DNA of 9,759 nt from Prevotellaceae bacterium (lineage in GTDB: Bacteria; Bacteroidota; Bacteroidia; Bacteroidales; Bacteroidaceae): NCBI GenBank assembly GCA_022508685.1, contig JAFLUS010000054.1, positions 1 to 9,759 of the forward strand, written 5' to 3'. Below are positions 1-6,814 of this stretch, one piece after another. The position numbers were made by a program, and so were the translations under genes. The notes beneath the pieces are model-generated. The model ran no database searches and was not told the origin of the DNA. It saw only the letters and a list, made by a program, of their open reading frames with translations. Positions within the stretch are counted from its first letter, which is position 1, and each line of letters starts with the position of its first letter.

Positions 1-44
1 CATAAACGTTTTCAGGCGTATGCGCACGCCTAAATACGTTTATG
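1..44. repeat. 44-bp imperfect inverted repeat (long hairpin)
   Basis: Positions 1-9 pair with 36-44, 11-12 with 33-34, and 14-19 (AGGCGT) with 26-31 (ACGCCT), around the 6-base loop 20-25. Only two internal mismatches (10/35 and 13/32) interrupt 17 pairs. The outer arms are CATAAACG and CGTTTATG. The repeat begins at the first base of the window, so it may continue outside. It lies 73 bp past the stop of the minus-strand TPR gene, so it could fold at the end of that transcript. No T-run is visible on the plus side, and the minus-strand continuation is outside the window. It could be a terminator, an extragenic palindrome or a protein-binding dyad. Confidence 0.6.
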
Positions 45-63
45 CATACGAATTTTGAGTGTG

Positions 64-91
64 TTTCGTACATCACACTCTACGATTTTGT
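64..91. repeat. Single copy of the repeat seen in the 9216-9342 array
   Basis: This 28-base stretch matches 9215-9242 at 25 of 28 positions. The differences are at 70 (A for G), 75 (A for G) and 86 (T for C). Its shared core is CACTCTACGA. It lies 26 bp past the stop of the minus-strand TPR gene, in the same orientation relative to that gene as the array has to the beta-barrel gene. Its function is not known from the sequence. Confidence 0.7.
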
Positions 92-117
92 TTTCTTCGG
101 AAAAAGTTGGATTTTTA

Positions 118-1383
118 TTATTCCAAATCTTGGAGTTTCTTTCCTTCTCCTAATTTGTAGTAGGCTTCGCGCAAACCGGTCTGCCACAATTCGGGACGCT
201 GCGGAGCGAGGCGGCGGGCATATTCGTAGGCGGTTTGGGCTTGGCGGTAGAAGGTGTTGAGACGACGGCGGTTCTCGGCATATTCGCGCGAACCGATGCG
301 CAGGTTGGCGTTGTCGTAGAATTGGTGGGCAAGGAAGATTTGGATGTCGCCAAGGCAGGCGTAGGCTTCGGCGTTCTCGGGGTCGATGTCGAGCAAGTGA
401 TGGAAGGACTGGGCTGCAGAGTCGGGCTGATGGAGGAACTGCCATTGCTTGCCTTGCAGATAGAGGAGTTTGGTGGTGGTGAGGGTGTCGGTGGGTGCAT
501 TGGCTGCCAGTGCACGCGTGATGACGTCGAGGGCTTGGTGGTGGGACTCCTGCGTGTTATAATATTGAATGAGCGAGGCGTAGAAGTATTCGCGCTGGGG
601 ATAGAGTTGGAAGCCTCGCTTGAGGGTGTTGACGTATTCGCGGTCGTGCTCGAGCGCGGCGTGGCTTTTGGCTTCGATTTCGAGCATGAGGGCGAGGTTG
701 GCGGTGTCGCCTTGGGCGCAGTCGATGTAGGTGAGCACGTCGGCGTATTGCTGTTCGGCATAGGCTGAAATGACGGCTAACTGCGCCATTTCGGTGCTGT
801 CGGCAGAGAGTGCGGCTTCGTTGCGTGCGGCTGTGCGCTGGAGGAGCGGATGGTGGATGGTGCGGAGGTAGAGGTCGAGGAAGGTGTAGGCTTCCTTGTA
901 GTTGCGCTTCTTATAGTAGAACTTTCCTCCGCTGCGGAGGTTGTTGCGGAGGGAGGTGAGTTTGTCGGAAAGGTTGGCAGAGAACCGCGGACGTACACGT
1001 CCCTTGGCATCGGGCTGACGGTCGGCAGAGTCGCAGCGGAGGGCGTACTGGTAGGTCTGCAGGACGTGGGACAGGTAACTGACGGTGTCGGGTTTGGATT
1101 GGAGGAAAATCTTGCGGTTCTCGAGTTTGACCAACTCGTTCTGTGCGTTGACTTCGTAGTTGAGCAGTTCGGCATCGGCGAGGGCTTGCGGATAGCGGGC
1201 GAAGGCTGCGCGGAGGGCTTCGTCGGATTTGGCAAACGAACCGGCTTTGTTGTAGGCTTTTACTTCCTTAATCAGGGCTTTCCGACGGAAAGGTGCGGGC
1301 GTTTCGGCGGCGCTGGCTGACGCAAACGTGACGATGGTCAGCAGAAGGAAAAAGAGGGAACGATGTATGATGGAATGTCGCAT
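118..1383 (-). CDS. Exported tetratricopeptide-repeat protein, function unknown
   Basis: The product is 421 residues. I chose the ATG at 1383 because it opens directly into a signal peptide: basic MRHSIIHR, a hydrophobic stretch at about residues 9-21 (LFFLLLTIVTF), then a likely signal peptidase I site after ASASAA near residue 26. An in-frame ATG at 1437 would add 18 residues and bury the signal, and it lies upstream of a good -7 box. The mature part is helical. Recognisable TPR-like units lie near residues 147-180 (FYYKKRNYKEAYTFLDLYL), 305-338 (ending in LLDIDPENA, then AYACLGD) and 378-400. TPR proteins are protein-interaction scaffolds. No catalytic domain or lipobox is visible, so a periplasmic scaffold is the most that can be said. 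The gene diverges from purM and appears monocistronic within the window. Confidence 0.85.
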   Translation of the reverse strand: MRHSIIHRSLFFLLLTIVTFASASAAETPAPFRRKALIKEVKAYNKAGSFAKSDEALRAAFARYPQALADAELLNYEVNAQNELVKLENRKIFLQSKPDTVSYLSHVLQTYQYALRCDSADRQPDAKGRVRPRFSANLSDKLTSLRNNLRSGGKFYYKKRNYKEAYTFLDLYLRTIHHPLLQRTAARNEAALSADSTEMAQLAVISAYAEQQYADVLTYIDCAQGDTANLALMLEIEAKSHAALEHDREYVNTLKRGFQLYPQREYFYASLIQYYNTQESHHQALDVITRALAANAPTDTLTTTKLLYLQGKQWQFLHQPDSAAQSFHHLLDIDPENAEAYACLGDIQIFLAHQFYDNANLRIGSREYAENRRRLNTFYRQAQTAYEYARRLAPQRPELWQTGLREAYYKLGEGKKLQDLE

Positions 1384-1392
1384 TTTATACTG

Positions 1393-1408
1393 AATTTTGT
1401 GCAAAATT
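1393..1408. promoter_or_regulatory. Perfect palindrome over the TPR gene promoter, possible operator
   Basis: AATTTTG (1393-1399) and CAAAATT (1402-1408) are exact reverse complements around a 2-base centre. The dyad overlaps seven of the eight bases of the -7 box and extends towards the expected transcription start. That is a typical place for a repressor site. The sequence is AT-rich, and -7 boxes are partly self-complementary by nature, so chance is possible. Confidence 0.35.
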
Positions 1409-1409
1409 A
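1402..1409 (-). promoter_or_regulatory. -7 promoter box of the TPR gene
   Basis: The minus strand reads TAATTTTG here, an exact match to the Bacteroidetes -7 consensus TAnnTTTG, and it ends 18 bases upstream of the ATG at 1383. No clear TTTG is found about 19-21 bp further upstream, so only half of the promoter is supported. A perfect inverted repeat (1393-1408) covers most of the box. Confidence 0.55.
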
Positions 1410-1463
1410 CGGTTTTTCTTTGAGTTTTGCGGAGCATGGGGGCTTTTTCTCTGTTTTTTTAGT

Positions 1464-1471
1464 TAACTTTG
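1464..1471 (+). promoter_or_regulatory. -7 promoter box of the purM-prfA-pyrF operon
   Basis: TAACTTTG matches the Bacteroidetes -7 consensus TAnnTTTG exactly and ends 17 bases before the first ATG of purM. No exact -33 TTTG is found at the usual spacing; the region upstream is T-rich (1444-1460). The predicted leader is very short, about ten bases. The box sits inside an imperfect dyad (1462-1483: GTTAA and TTAAC arms plus TTT/AAA inside, 8 of 9 pairs). Confidence 0.6.
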
Positions 1472-1488
1472 CGGAAAATTAACAAATC

Positions 1489-2655
1489 ATGATGACAGAA
1501 CGCTACATGTTGCGCGGTGTGAGTGCCGCAAAGGAGGACGTTCACAACGCCATCCGGAATATTGATAAAGGGTTGTATCCACAGGCTTTTTGCAAGATTA
1601 TTCCCGACATCTTGGGTGGTGACCCCGAGTGGTGTAACTTGATGCATGCTGACGGTGCCGGTACGAAATCGAGCCTTGCCTATATGTATTGGCGCGAGAC
1701 GGGCGACCTGAGTGTGTGGAAAGGCATTGCGCAGGATGCGCTGGTGATGAACTTGGACGACTTGCTGTGTGTCGGTGCGGTGGATGGCATCCTCGTGTCG
1801 AGCACCATCGGGCGGAACAAGTTGCTGATTCCGGGCGAAGTGGTGTCGGCCATTATCAATGGTACGGACGAGTTGCTGCAGGAATTGCGCGACATGGGCA
1901 TCGGTATTTATTCGACCGGTGGCGAAACGGCTGACGTGGGCGACCTCGTCCGCACGATTATCGTGGATTCGACGGTGACGTGCCGCATGCGTCGCAGCGA
2001 CGTCATCGACAATGCCAACATCCGACCGGGCGACGTGATTGTCGGACTTTCGTCGAGCGGGCAAGCCACGTATGAAACCACGTACAACGGCGGAATGGGC
2101 AGCAACGGACTGACGAGTGCACGCCACGACATGTTCAGCAAGTATCTCGCCATGAAATATCCGGAAAGTTTCGACCGCGGTGTGCCGATGGACCTTGTCT
2201 ACAGCGGTAAGTACGCATTGCTGGATGCGGTAGAAGGTACGCCTGTCGATGCAGGTCGGTTGGTGCTGTCGCCCACACGGACGTATGCGCCTGTCATCGG
2301 TCGCGTGCTGGCAGAACTGCGTGGGCAGATACACGGCATGGTGCACTGCACGGGTGGTGCGCAGACGAAGGTGCTGCATTTCGTGAATGAAAACTGCCGC
2401 GTGGTCAAAGACAACATGTTCGACGTGCCGCCGCTGTTCCGCGCCATTCAAGAACAAAGCGGAACGGACTGGGCAGAGATGTATCGCGTGTTCAACATGG
2501 GACACCGCTTCGAAATCTATCTCTCTGCCGACCATGCACAACAGGTGATAGACATTGCCCGTTCCTTCAATATCGATGCACAGATTGTCGGTCGCATCGA
2601 AGAAGGAGAACGCAGTCTGCGCATCGAGAGCGAATTTGGCGTGTTTAACTATTGA
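1489..2655 (+). CDS. purM: AIR synthase (phosphoribosylformylglycinamidine cyclo-ligase), Bacteroidetes type
   Basis: PurM converts formylglycinamidine ribonucleotide to aminoimidazole ribonucleotide using ATP, the fifth step of de novo purine synthesis, in the cytosol. The product is 388 residues, longer than the roughly 345 of E. coli PurM. Family motifs appear in order: DGAGTKSSLA (55-64, for DGVGTKL), GIAQDALVMNLDDLL (79-93), GGETADVGD (144-152, for GGETAEMPG), GDVIVGLSSSG (181-191), SPTRTY (261-266), and FNMGHRFEIY (335-344, for FNMG). The sequence is clearly PurM superfamily but drifted from the proteobacterial type, as in Bacteroides homologues. It is the first gene of an operon with prfA and pyrF. 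The ATG at 1489 is followed at once by another at 1492, and either could be used. The divergent form leaves some doubt about exact activity. Confidence 0.88.
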   Translation: MMTERYMLRGVSAAKEDVHNAIRNIDKGLYPQAFCKIIPDILGGDPEWCNLMHADGAGTKSSLAYMYWRETGDLSVWKGIAQDALVMNLDDLLCVGAVDGILVSSTIGRNKLLIPGEVVSAIINGTDELLQELRDMGIGIYSTGGETADVGDLVRTIIVDSTVTCRMRRSDVIDNANIRPGDVIVGLSSSGQATYETTYNGGMGSNGLTSARHDMFSKYLAMKYPESFDRGVPMDLVYSGKYALLDAVEGTPVDAGRLVLSPTRTYAPVIGRVLAELRGQIHGMVHCTGGAQTKVLHFVNENCRVVKDNMFDVPPLFRAIQEQSGTDWAEMYRVFNMGHRFEIYLSADHAQQVIDIARSFNIDAQIVGRIEEGERSLRIESEFGVFNY

Positions 2656-2657
2656 TG

Positions 2658-2679
2658 GCAGACGCCGGTTTGCGTCTGC
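2658..2679 (+). other. Intergenic hairpin between purM and prfA
   Basis: GCAGACGC (2658-2665) and GCGTCTGC (2672-2679) form a perfect GC-rich 8-bp stem with a 6-base loop, starting 3 bases after the purM stop. No T-run follows immediately; the nearest is CGTTTTCG about 8 bases on. It could be a partial terminator, an RNA-processing site or a 3'-end stabiliser that tunes prfA-pyrF relative to purM. Confidence 0.5.
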
Positions 2680-2697
2680 AACATCCGTTTTCGCACA

Positions 2698-3810
2698 ATG
2701 GCTACGAATAGCAACATATTAGATAAACTCGACGGCGTCGTCAGCCGATTCGAGGAAGTGAGCACGCTCATTACCGACCCGAGTGTGATTGGCGACCAAA
2801 AGCGTTACGTCAAACTCACGAAGGAATACAAGGATTTGGAAAATCTGGTGAAGGCGCGTCAGGAATACATTGACACGCTGTCGAACTTGGAAAGCGCCAA
2901 ACAAATGGTGACGAACGAAGACGACCCGGATTTGAAGGAAATGGCGCGTGAGGAAGTGAACGAATGTGAACGCCGTCTGCCCGAATTGGAAGAGGAAATC
3001 AAGTTGTTGCTCATTCCCGCCGACCCCGAGGACGGCAAGAACGTGGTGATGGAAATTCGCGGCGGAACCGGTGGCGACGAAGCCTCATTGTTTGCCGGCG
3101 ACCTCTTCCGAATGTATTCCAAGTATTGCGAAATCAAAGGTTGGCACGTGTCCGTATCGAGTTTCAGCGAAGGCGCGTCGGGCGGCTACAAGGAAATCAT
3201 CTTCAATGTCAGCGGCGAAGGCGTGTACGGCATTCTGAAATATGAATCGGGCGTGCATCGCGTGCAGCGAGTGCCGGCAACGGAAACGCAGGGACGTGTG
3301 CATACGAGTGCGGCAACGGTGGCAGTATTGCCCGAAGCTGAGCCGTTCGACGTGCAGATTAACGAAGGCGAAATCAAATGGGACACTTTCCGCAGCAGCG
3401 GTGCGGGCGGTCAGAACGTGAACAAGGTGGAGAGTGGCGTGCGTGCACGATATATGTGGACGAACCCCCATACGGGCGAGAAAGAGGAGATACTGGTGGA
3501 ATGTACCGAAACGCGCGACCAACCGAAGAACAAAGAACGCGCGTTGGCACGTCTGCGCACCCGCATCTACGACCGCGAACATCAGAAATACATTGACGAC
3601 ATTGCCTCTCGCCGCAAGACGTTGGTGTCGACGGGCGACCGCTCAGCCAAGATACGCACGTACAACTATCCGCAGGGACGCATCACCGACCACCGCATCA
3701 ACTACACGATTTACAACCTCGTGGCATTTATGGACGGCGACATTCAGGACTGCATCGACCAACTCATCGTTGCGGAAAATGCCGAACGACTGAAGGAAGC
3801 ACAATTATAA
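2698..3810 (+). CDS. prfA: Peptide chain release factor 1
   Basis: RF1 reads UAA and UAG stop codons in the ribosomal A site and triggers release of the finished protein. The product is 370 residues, close to the usual 355-365. The anticodon-like stop-recognition tripeptide PAT is at 193-195 (RVPATETQGR), which marks RF1 rather than RF2 (SPF). The catalytic GGQ is at 237-239 in SGAGGQNVNK. The conserved RGGTGGDEA block is at 121-129, and the helical N-terminal domain (about residues 1-105) is rich in charged coiled-coil-like sequence. The ATG at 2698 gives a normal N-terminus and lies 42 bp after purM. The gene probably shares the purM promoter, since I see no TAnnTTTG in the gap. No frameshift is needed, unlike many prfB genes. 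Confidence 0.97.
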   Translation: MATNSNILDKLDGVVSRFEEVSTLITDPSVIGDQKRYVKLTKEYKDLENLVKARQEYIDTLSNLESAKQMVTNEDDPDLKEMAREEVNECERRLPELEEEIKLLLIPADPEDGKNVVMEIRGGTGGDEASLFAGDLFRMYSKYCEIKGWHVSVSSFSEGASGGYKEIIFNVSGEGVYGILKYESGVHRVQRVPATETQGRVHTSAATVAVLPEAEPFDVQINEGEIKWDTFRSSGAGGQNVNKVESGVRARYMWTNPHTGEKEEILVECTETRDQPKNKERALARLRTRIYDREHQKYIDDIASRRKTLVSTGDRSAKIRTYNYPQGRITDHRINYTIYNLVAFMDGDIQDCIDQLIVAENAERLKEAQL

Positions 3811-3847
3811 ACAAAACGTATAACGAATAAAGACTCATTGTTGAACC

Positions 3848-4681
3848 ATGACCCGTCAAGAACTTGTCGACCAGATATTTGCAAAACGGAGTTTCCTCTG
3901 CATCGGGCTTGATGCCGATATGAAAAAAATTCCGCAACACTTGCATGCTGCAGACGACCCTATCTTTGAATTCAATCGTGCCATCATCGATTCCACCGCC
4001 TCGTATTGCGTCGCCTACAAACCCAATCTGGCGTTCTACGAAGCCCACGGAGTGGCAGGATGGGTGGCATTTGAACGCACCGTGCAATACTTGCGTGAGA
4101 ACTATCCTCACCATTTCATCATTGCAGATGCCAAACGTGGCGACATCGGCAACACCAGTACGATGTATGCCCGCACGTTCTTTGAACAGATGGACCTCGA
4201 CGCACTGACCGTTGCTCCCTATATGGGCGAAGACAGCGTCACGCCGTTCTTGGCATACGAAGACAAGTGGGTGATACTGCTGGCACTGACGTCCAACCGT
4301 GGCAGCCACGATTTCCAGTTGATTGAAGACGGCAACGGAACACCACTCTATGAACACGTAATTCGTCGCAGCCAGCAATGGGGTACGAAGGAAAATCTGA
4401 TGTATGTGGTAGGTGCTACGCAAGGCCCGATGTTTGAAAAAATCCGTGCCATTGCACCCGAGCACTTCTTGCTTGTTCCCGGAGTCGGTGCACAGGGAGG
4501 CAGTCTCGAAGAGGTGTGCCGCTATGGCATGACGGAAGACTGCGGTCTGTTGGTCAATTCCTCACGCGCCATCATCTATGCTGACGACACGCCTCAATTT
4601 GCCATGATTGCTGCCCAGCGTGCCCGCGAAGTTCAGCAACAAATGGCTGTGCTCCTCGATAATCTGCAGAAGCATCGCTGA
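3848..4681 (+). CDS. pyrF: Orotidine 5'-phosphate decarboxylase, subfamily 2
   Basis: PyrF removes CO2 from OMP to give UMP, the last step of de novo pyrimidine synthesis, in the cytosol. The product is 277 residues, which fits the longer subfamily 2 enzymes rather than the roughly 230-245 of the E. coli type. Visible motifs are GLDAD (20-24), substrate-contacting AYKPN (56-60, K58), the catalytic DxKxxD as DAKRGD (94-99: D94, K96, D99), the phosphate-loop stretch PGVGAQGG (211-218) and NSSRAIIYA (237-245). The gene is third in the operon, 37 bp after prfA, with no promoter match in between. The operon ends at the strong hairpin 4696-4745, beginning 14 bp past the stop. All catalytic residues are present, so activity is expected. 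Confidence 0.96.
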   Translation: MTRQELVDQIFAKRSFLCIGLDADMKKIPQHLHAADDPIFEFNRAIIDSTASYCVAYKPNLAFYEAHGVAGWVAFERTVQYLRENYPHHFIIADAKRGDIGNTSTMYARTFFEQMDLDALTVAPYMGEDSVTPFLAYEDKWVILLALTSNRGSHDFQLIEDGNGTPLYEHVIRRSQQWGTKENLMYVVGATQGPMFEKIRAIAPEHFLLVPGVGAQGGSLEEVCRYGMTEDCGLLVNSSRAIIYADDTPQFAMIAAQRAREVQQQMAVLLDNLQKHR

Positions 4682-4695
4682 AAACGTGCACATGA

Positions 4696-4745
4696 TAAAC
4701 AAGCAGGGCGAGATGAAATCGTTATCATCTCGCCCTGCTTGTTTA
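4696..4745. terminator. Perfect 21-bp hairpin between convergent operons, likely bidirectional terminator
   Basis: Positions 4696-4716 are the exact reverse complement of 4725-4745, with an 8-base loop (AATCGTTA). The stem core CAGGGCGAGATGA is GC-rich and the base of the stem is AT-rich (TAAAC / GTTTA). It lies between the pyrF stop (4681) and the stop of the minus-strand kinase-like gene (4770), where both operons must end. No T-run follows on either strand beyond the GTTTA in the stem, so it may act with Rho or mainly protect the 3' ends. Confidence 0.8.
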
Positions 4746-4769
4746 AGTTATGTGTATAGCCCCTTGTTA

Positions 4770-5402
4770 TTAGTCTGTAATGTCGAGTGCACTCCTCACC
4801 ACATCGAGGAGGAGGTGAGCGGTGCGTTCGATGCCGAGGACGGAGGTGTTGATGCAGAGGTCGTAGGCACGGCTGTCGCCCCAGTTGGTTTCGGCGTAGA
4901 GGTTGTGATAATCGGCACGGAGGGTGTCGGTGCGGTCGATGAGTTGGCGGGCTTCATCGCTGGTCATTGGCTGACGGGTTTGCAAAAATGCGATGCGGTC
5001 GTCGTAGTTGGCTCTGACGAAGATGCTGAAGTGGCGAGGGTGGTTGCGCAGGATGTAGTCGGAGCAACGACCGACGATGATGCAACTTTCTTGCTCTGCC
5101 ACTCGGCGAATGGTGTCGGCTTGGACGTTGAAAAGGGCTTCCTTGCTGAGCGAGTTGCTGTAGAGGTTGCTGAATGATGAAAGTGGGGCAGTGAGGTTGC
5201 GGATGATGTGCGACATCAGTCCGCGGTTGGGTGTTTCGTCGGCTCTCTTGAAGATGTCGGGAGAGAAGCCGCTCTCCTGTGCTGCCAACTGAATGAGTTT
5301 GCGGTCGTAGACGGGGATGTGAAGTTGTTCTGCCATCAGTGTGGCAATGGCTTTTCCGCCCGAGCCGAGTTCGCGTCCGATGGTGATGACGTAGGGTTCC
5401 AT
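4770..5402 (-). CDS. Cytidylate-kinase-like protein (Cytidylate_kin2 type)
   Basis: The product is 210 residues. I chose the ATG at 5402 because it places the beta-strand and P-loop at the N-terminus (MEPYVITIGRELGSGGKAIA), as in family members. An upstream in-frame ATG at 5525 would overlap the MATE gene by over 100 bp and add 41 low-complexity residues. Motifs are the Gly-rich nucleotide loop GRELGSGGK (9-17), YDRKLIQLAA (32-41), IIVGRCSDYIL (108-118), a basic lid-like stretch near 130-163, and DLCINTSVLGIE (181-192). The family resembles CMP kinase, but its substrates are mostly unproven, so I do not assign cmk. The start is 7 bp after the MATE stop, suggesting translational coupling. It is the last gene of the minus-strand operon. 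Confidence 0.85.
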   Translation of the reverse strand: MEPYVITIGRELGSGGKAIATLMAEQLHIPVYDRKLIQLAAQESGFSPDIFKRADETPNRGLMSHIIRNLTAPLSSFSNLYSNSLSKEALFNVQADTIRRVAEQESCIIVGRCSDYILRNHPRHFSIFVRANYDDRIAFLQTRQPMTSDEARQLIDRTDTLRADYHNLYAETNWGDSRAYDLCINTSVLGIERTAHLLLDVVRSALDITD

Positions 5403-5409
5403 GGTATGG

Positions 5410-6780
5410 TTACAAATCAATTTGTGTATGCCTGATGCCGCCTGTGCGGTAGAAGTGGCGGAGCATGATGGCTGCGGTAATGATGGATAGTCCGTCGGCT
5501 GCTGCAATGCTGTACCACACGCCATTGACTTCCCAAATGGTGGGGAAGATGAGCAGGAAGGGGACGAGGAAGAGGAGTTGGCGGCTGACGGAGAGGAGGA
5601 TGCTTTTCTTTGCCATTCCGATGCTTTGGAAGAAGTTACCCGTTACAATCTGAAAGCCGACGAGGGGGTGCATGATGGCAATGATGCGCATGGCGTCGAC
5701 GGACAATTGGGTGAGGGTGCTGTCGTTGGTGAACAGCCGGATGGGCAAATGGGGAAGGAACTCACCGACAATGAAGGAGAGTGTCATCACGACGGTGGCA
5801 AAGATGATGCTGTAGCGCAGCACTTGGTTGACGCGGTCGAACTTCAGTGCACCATAGTTGTAGCCGGCAATCGGTTGCATGCCTTGCGTAATGCCGAGCA
5901 CCACCATGATGAAAAGGAAGACGATGCTGTTGACGATGCCGTAGGCAGCAATGGCGAGGTCGCCTCCGTGCCGTTGCAGTCCCTTGTTGATGAGGATGAC
6001 GACGAAGCAGGCGCAGAGTTGCATGCAGAAGGGCGAGAGTCCGATGGTGAGCATGTTCTTGACGATGCGCGAACGAAGTCGGTAGATGCCGCGTTGCAAA
6101 TGGATGATTTCATCCTTTTTGCTGAGAACCGCCCACACGTAGACGAGTGCGATGAGTTGGGCAAGGATGGTGGCGATGGCTGCTCCCTGTATGCCCATGT
6201 CCAATGTAAAGATGAAGAGTGGGTCGAGGATAGAGTTGGCAACGACGGTGGCAATGGTAGCAGTCATTGCCGTGCGTGGGTGTCCCGACGCACGCAGCGT
6301 GGCGTTGAGTCCAAGATAGAGGTGAGTAATGGCGTTGCCGAGCAGAATGATGAACATGTAGTCGCGGGCGTGGCCGACGGTGTTCTCGCTGGCACCGAAG
6401 AAATAGAGCAGCGGGTCGATGCAGGCAATGCCGACGATGGCGAGCAGCGTACCGATGATGAGATTTAGGGTCACGACGTTGCCCAACACGTGCTGTGCCG
6501 TCTGGTTGTCGCGCTGTCCTAGTTTGACGGAAATAAGTGTCGAACCGCCTACGCCGACCATCGCTCCGAAGGCGGCTGAAAGGTTCATGATAGGGAACGT
6601 CACAGCCAACCCCGACAGCGCCAGTGCACCTTCGGCATCGCTGCCGATGCGCCCGATGAAAATGCGGTCGACGATGTTGTACAGCGACGAAGCCGTCATC
6701 GCAATCACTGCCGGAATGGCATAGCGCATCAGCAGTTTGCCAATGGGTTCTATTCCTAATTCTTTTGGATTAGCATTCAT
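5410..6780 (-). CDS. MATE family multidrug/cation exporter, MepA-like
   Basis: The product is 456 residues, the normal length for a 12-helix MATE transporter, an inner-membrane antiporter that exports cationic drugs or metabolites using Na+ or H+. The two-fold repeat is visible. The first half has LLMRYAIPAVIAMTASSLYNIVDRIFIG (about 17-43), AFGAMVGVGGSTLISVKLG (70-88) and ASGHPRTAMTATIATVVANSILDPLF (164-189). The second half has LTIGLSPFCMQL (244-255), QGMQPIAGYNYGA (299-311) and FFQSIGMAKKSILLSVSRQ (383-401). The VDRIFIG and QPIAGYNYGA signatures fit the MepA/DinF-type branch. The substrate cannot be told from sequence. It sits 34 bp after the S9 peptidase stop and 7 bp before the kinase-like gene, so the three are probably cotranscribed. 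Confidence 0.93.
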   Translation of the reverse strand: MNANPKELGIEPIGKLLMRYAIPAVIAMTASSLYNIVDRIFIGRIGSDAEGALALSGLAVTFPIMNLSAAFGAMVGVGGSTLISVKLGQRDNQTAQHVLGNVVTLNLIIGTLLAIVGIACIDPLLYFFGASENTVGHARDYMFIILLGNAITHLYLGLNATLRASGHPRTAMTATIATVVANSILDPLFIFTLDMGIQGAAIATILAQLIALVYVWAVLSKKDEIIHLQRGIYRLRSRIVKNMLTIGLSPFCMQLCACFVVILINKGLQRHGGDLAIAAYGIVNSIVFLFIMVVLGITQGMQPIAGYNYGALKFDRVNQVLRYSIIFATVVMTLSFIVGEFLPHLPIRLFTNDSTLTQLSVDAMRIIAIMHPLVGFQIVTGNFFQSIGMAKKSILLSVSRQLLFLVPFLLIFPTIWEVNGVWYSIAAADGLSIITAAIMLRHFYRTGGIRHTQIDL

Positions 6781-6814
6781 CTGTCATTGATGAGAGATGG
6801 GATAGAGAGGAAGA

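Noticed and set aside
91..104. Small stem TTTTC / GAAAA with a TTCG loop as terminator of the TPR gene
   Set aside because: The C(UUCG)G loop exists only on the plus-strand RNA. The TPR transcript is minus strand, where the loop is CGAA. The stem is only 5 bp, mostly A-U, with no T-run behind it.
235..768. A 177-codon open frame on the plus strand inside the TPR gene
   Set aside because: It is a Gly/Val-rich shadow of the minus-strand TPR frame, with no motif and no promoter or leader signal.
1459..2541. A 360-codon open frame on the minus strand opposite purM
   Set aside because: It lies wholly antisense to a clearly recognised gene. Its translation is rich in His and Arg with no family motif, as expected from the complement of a codon-biased gene.
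5403..5525. Upstream extension of the kinase-like gene to the ATG at 5525
   Set aside because: The extra 41 residues are Pro/Ser/Ala-rich without family similarity and overlap the end of the MATE gene. The ATG at 5402 gives the expected N-terminal strand and P-loop.
5578..6468. A 296-codon open frame on the plus strand opposite the MATE gene
   Set aside because: Its product is a highly acidic low-complexity sequence, produced by reading the complement of hydrophobic transmembrane codons. The minus-strand MATE frame has full family motifs.
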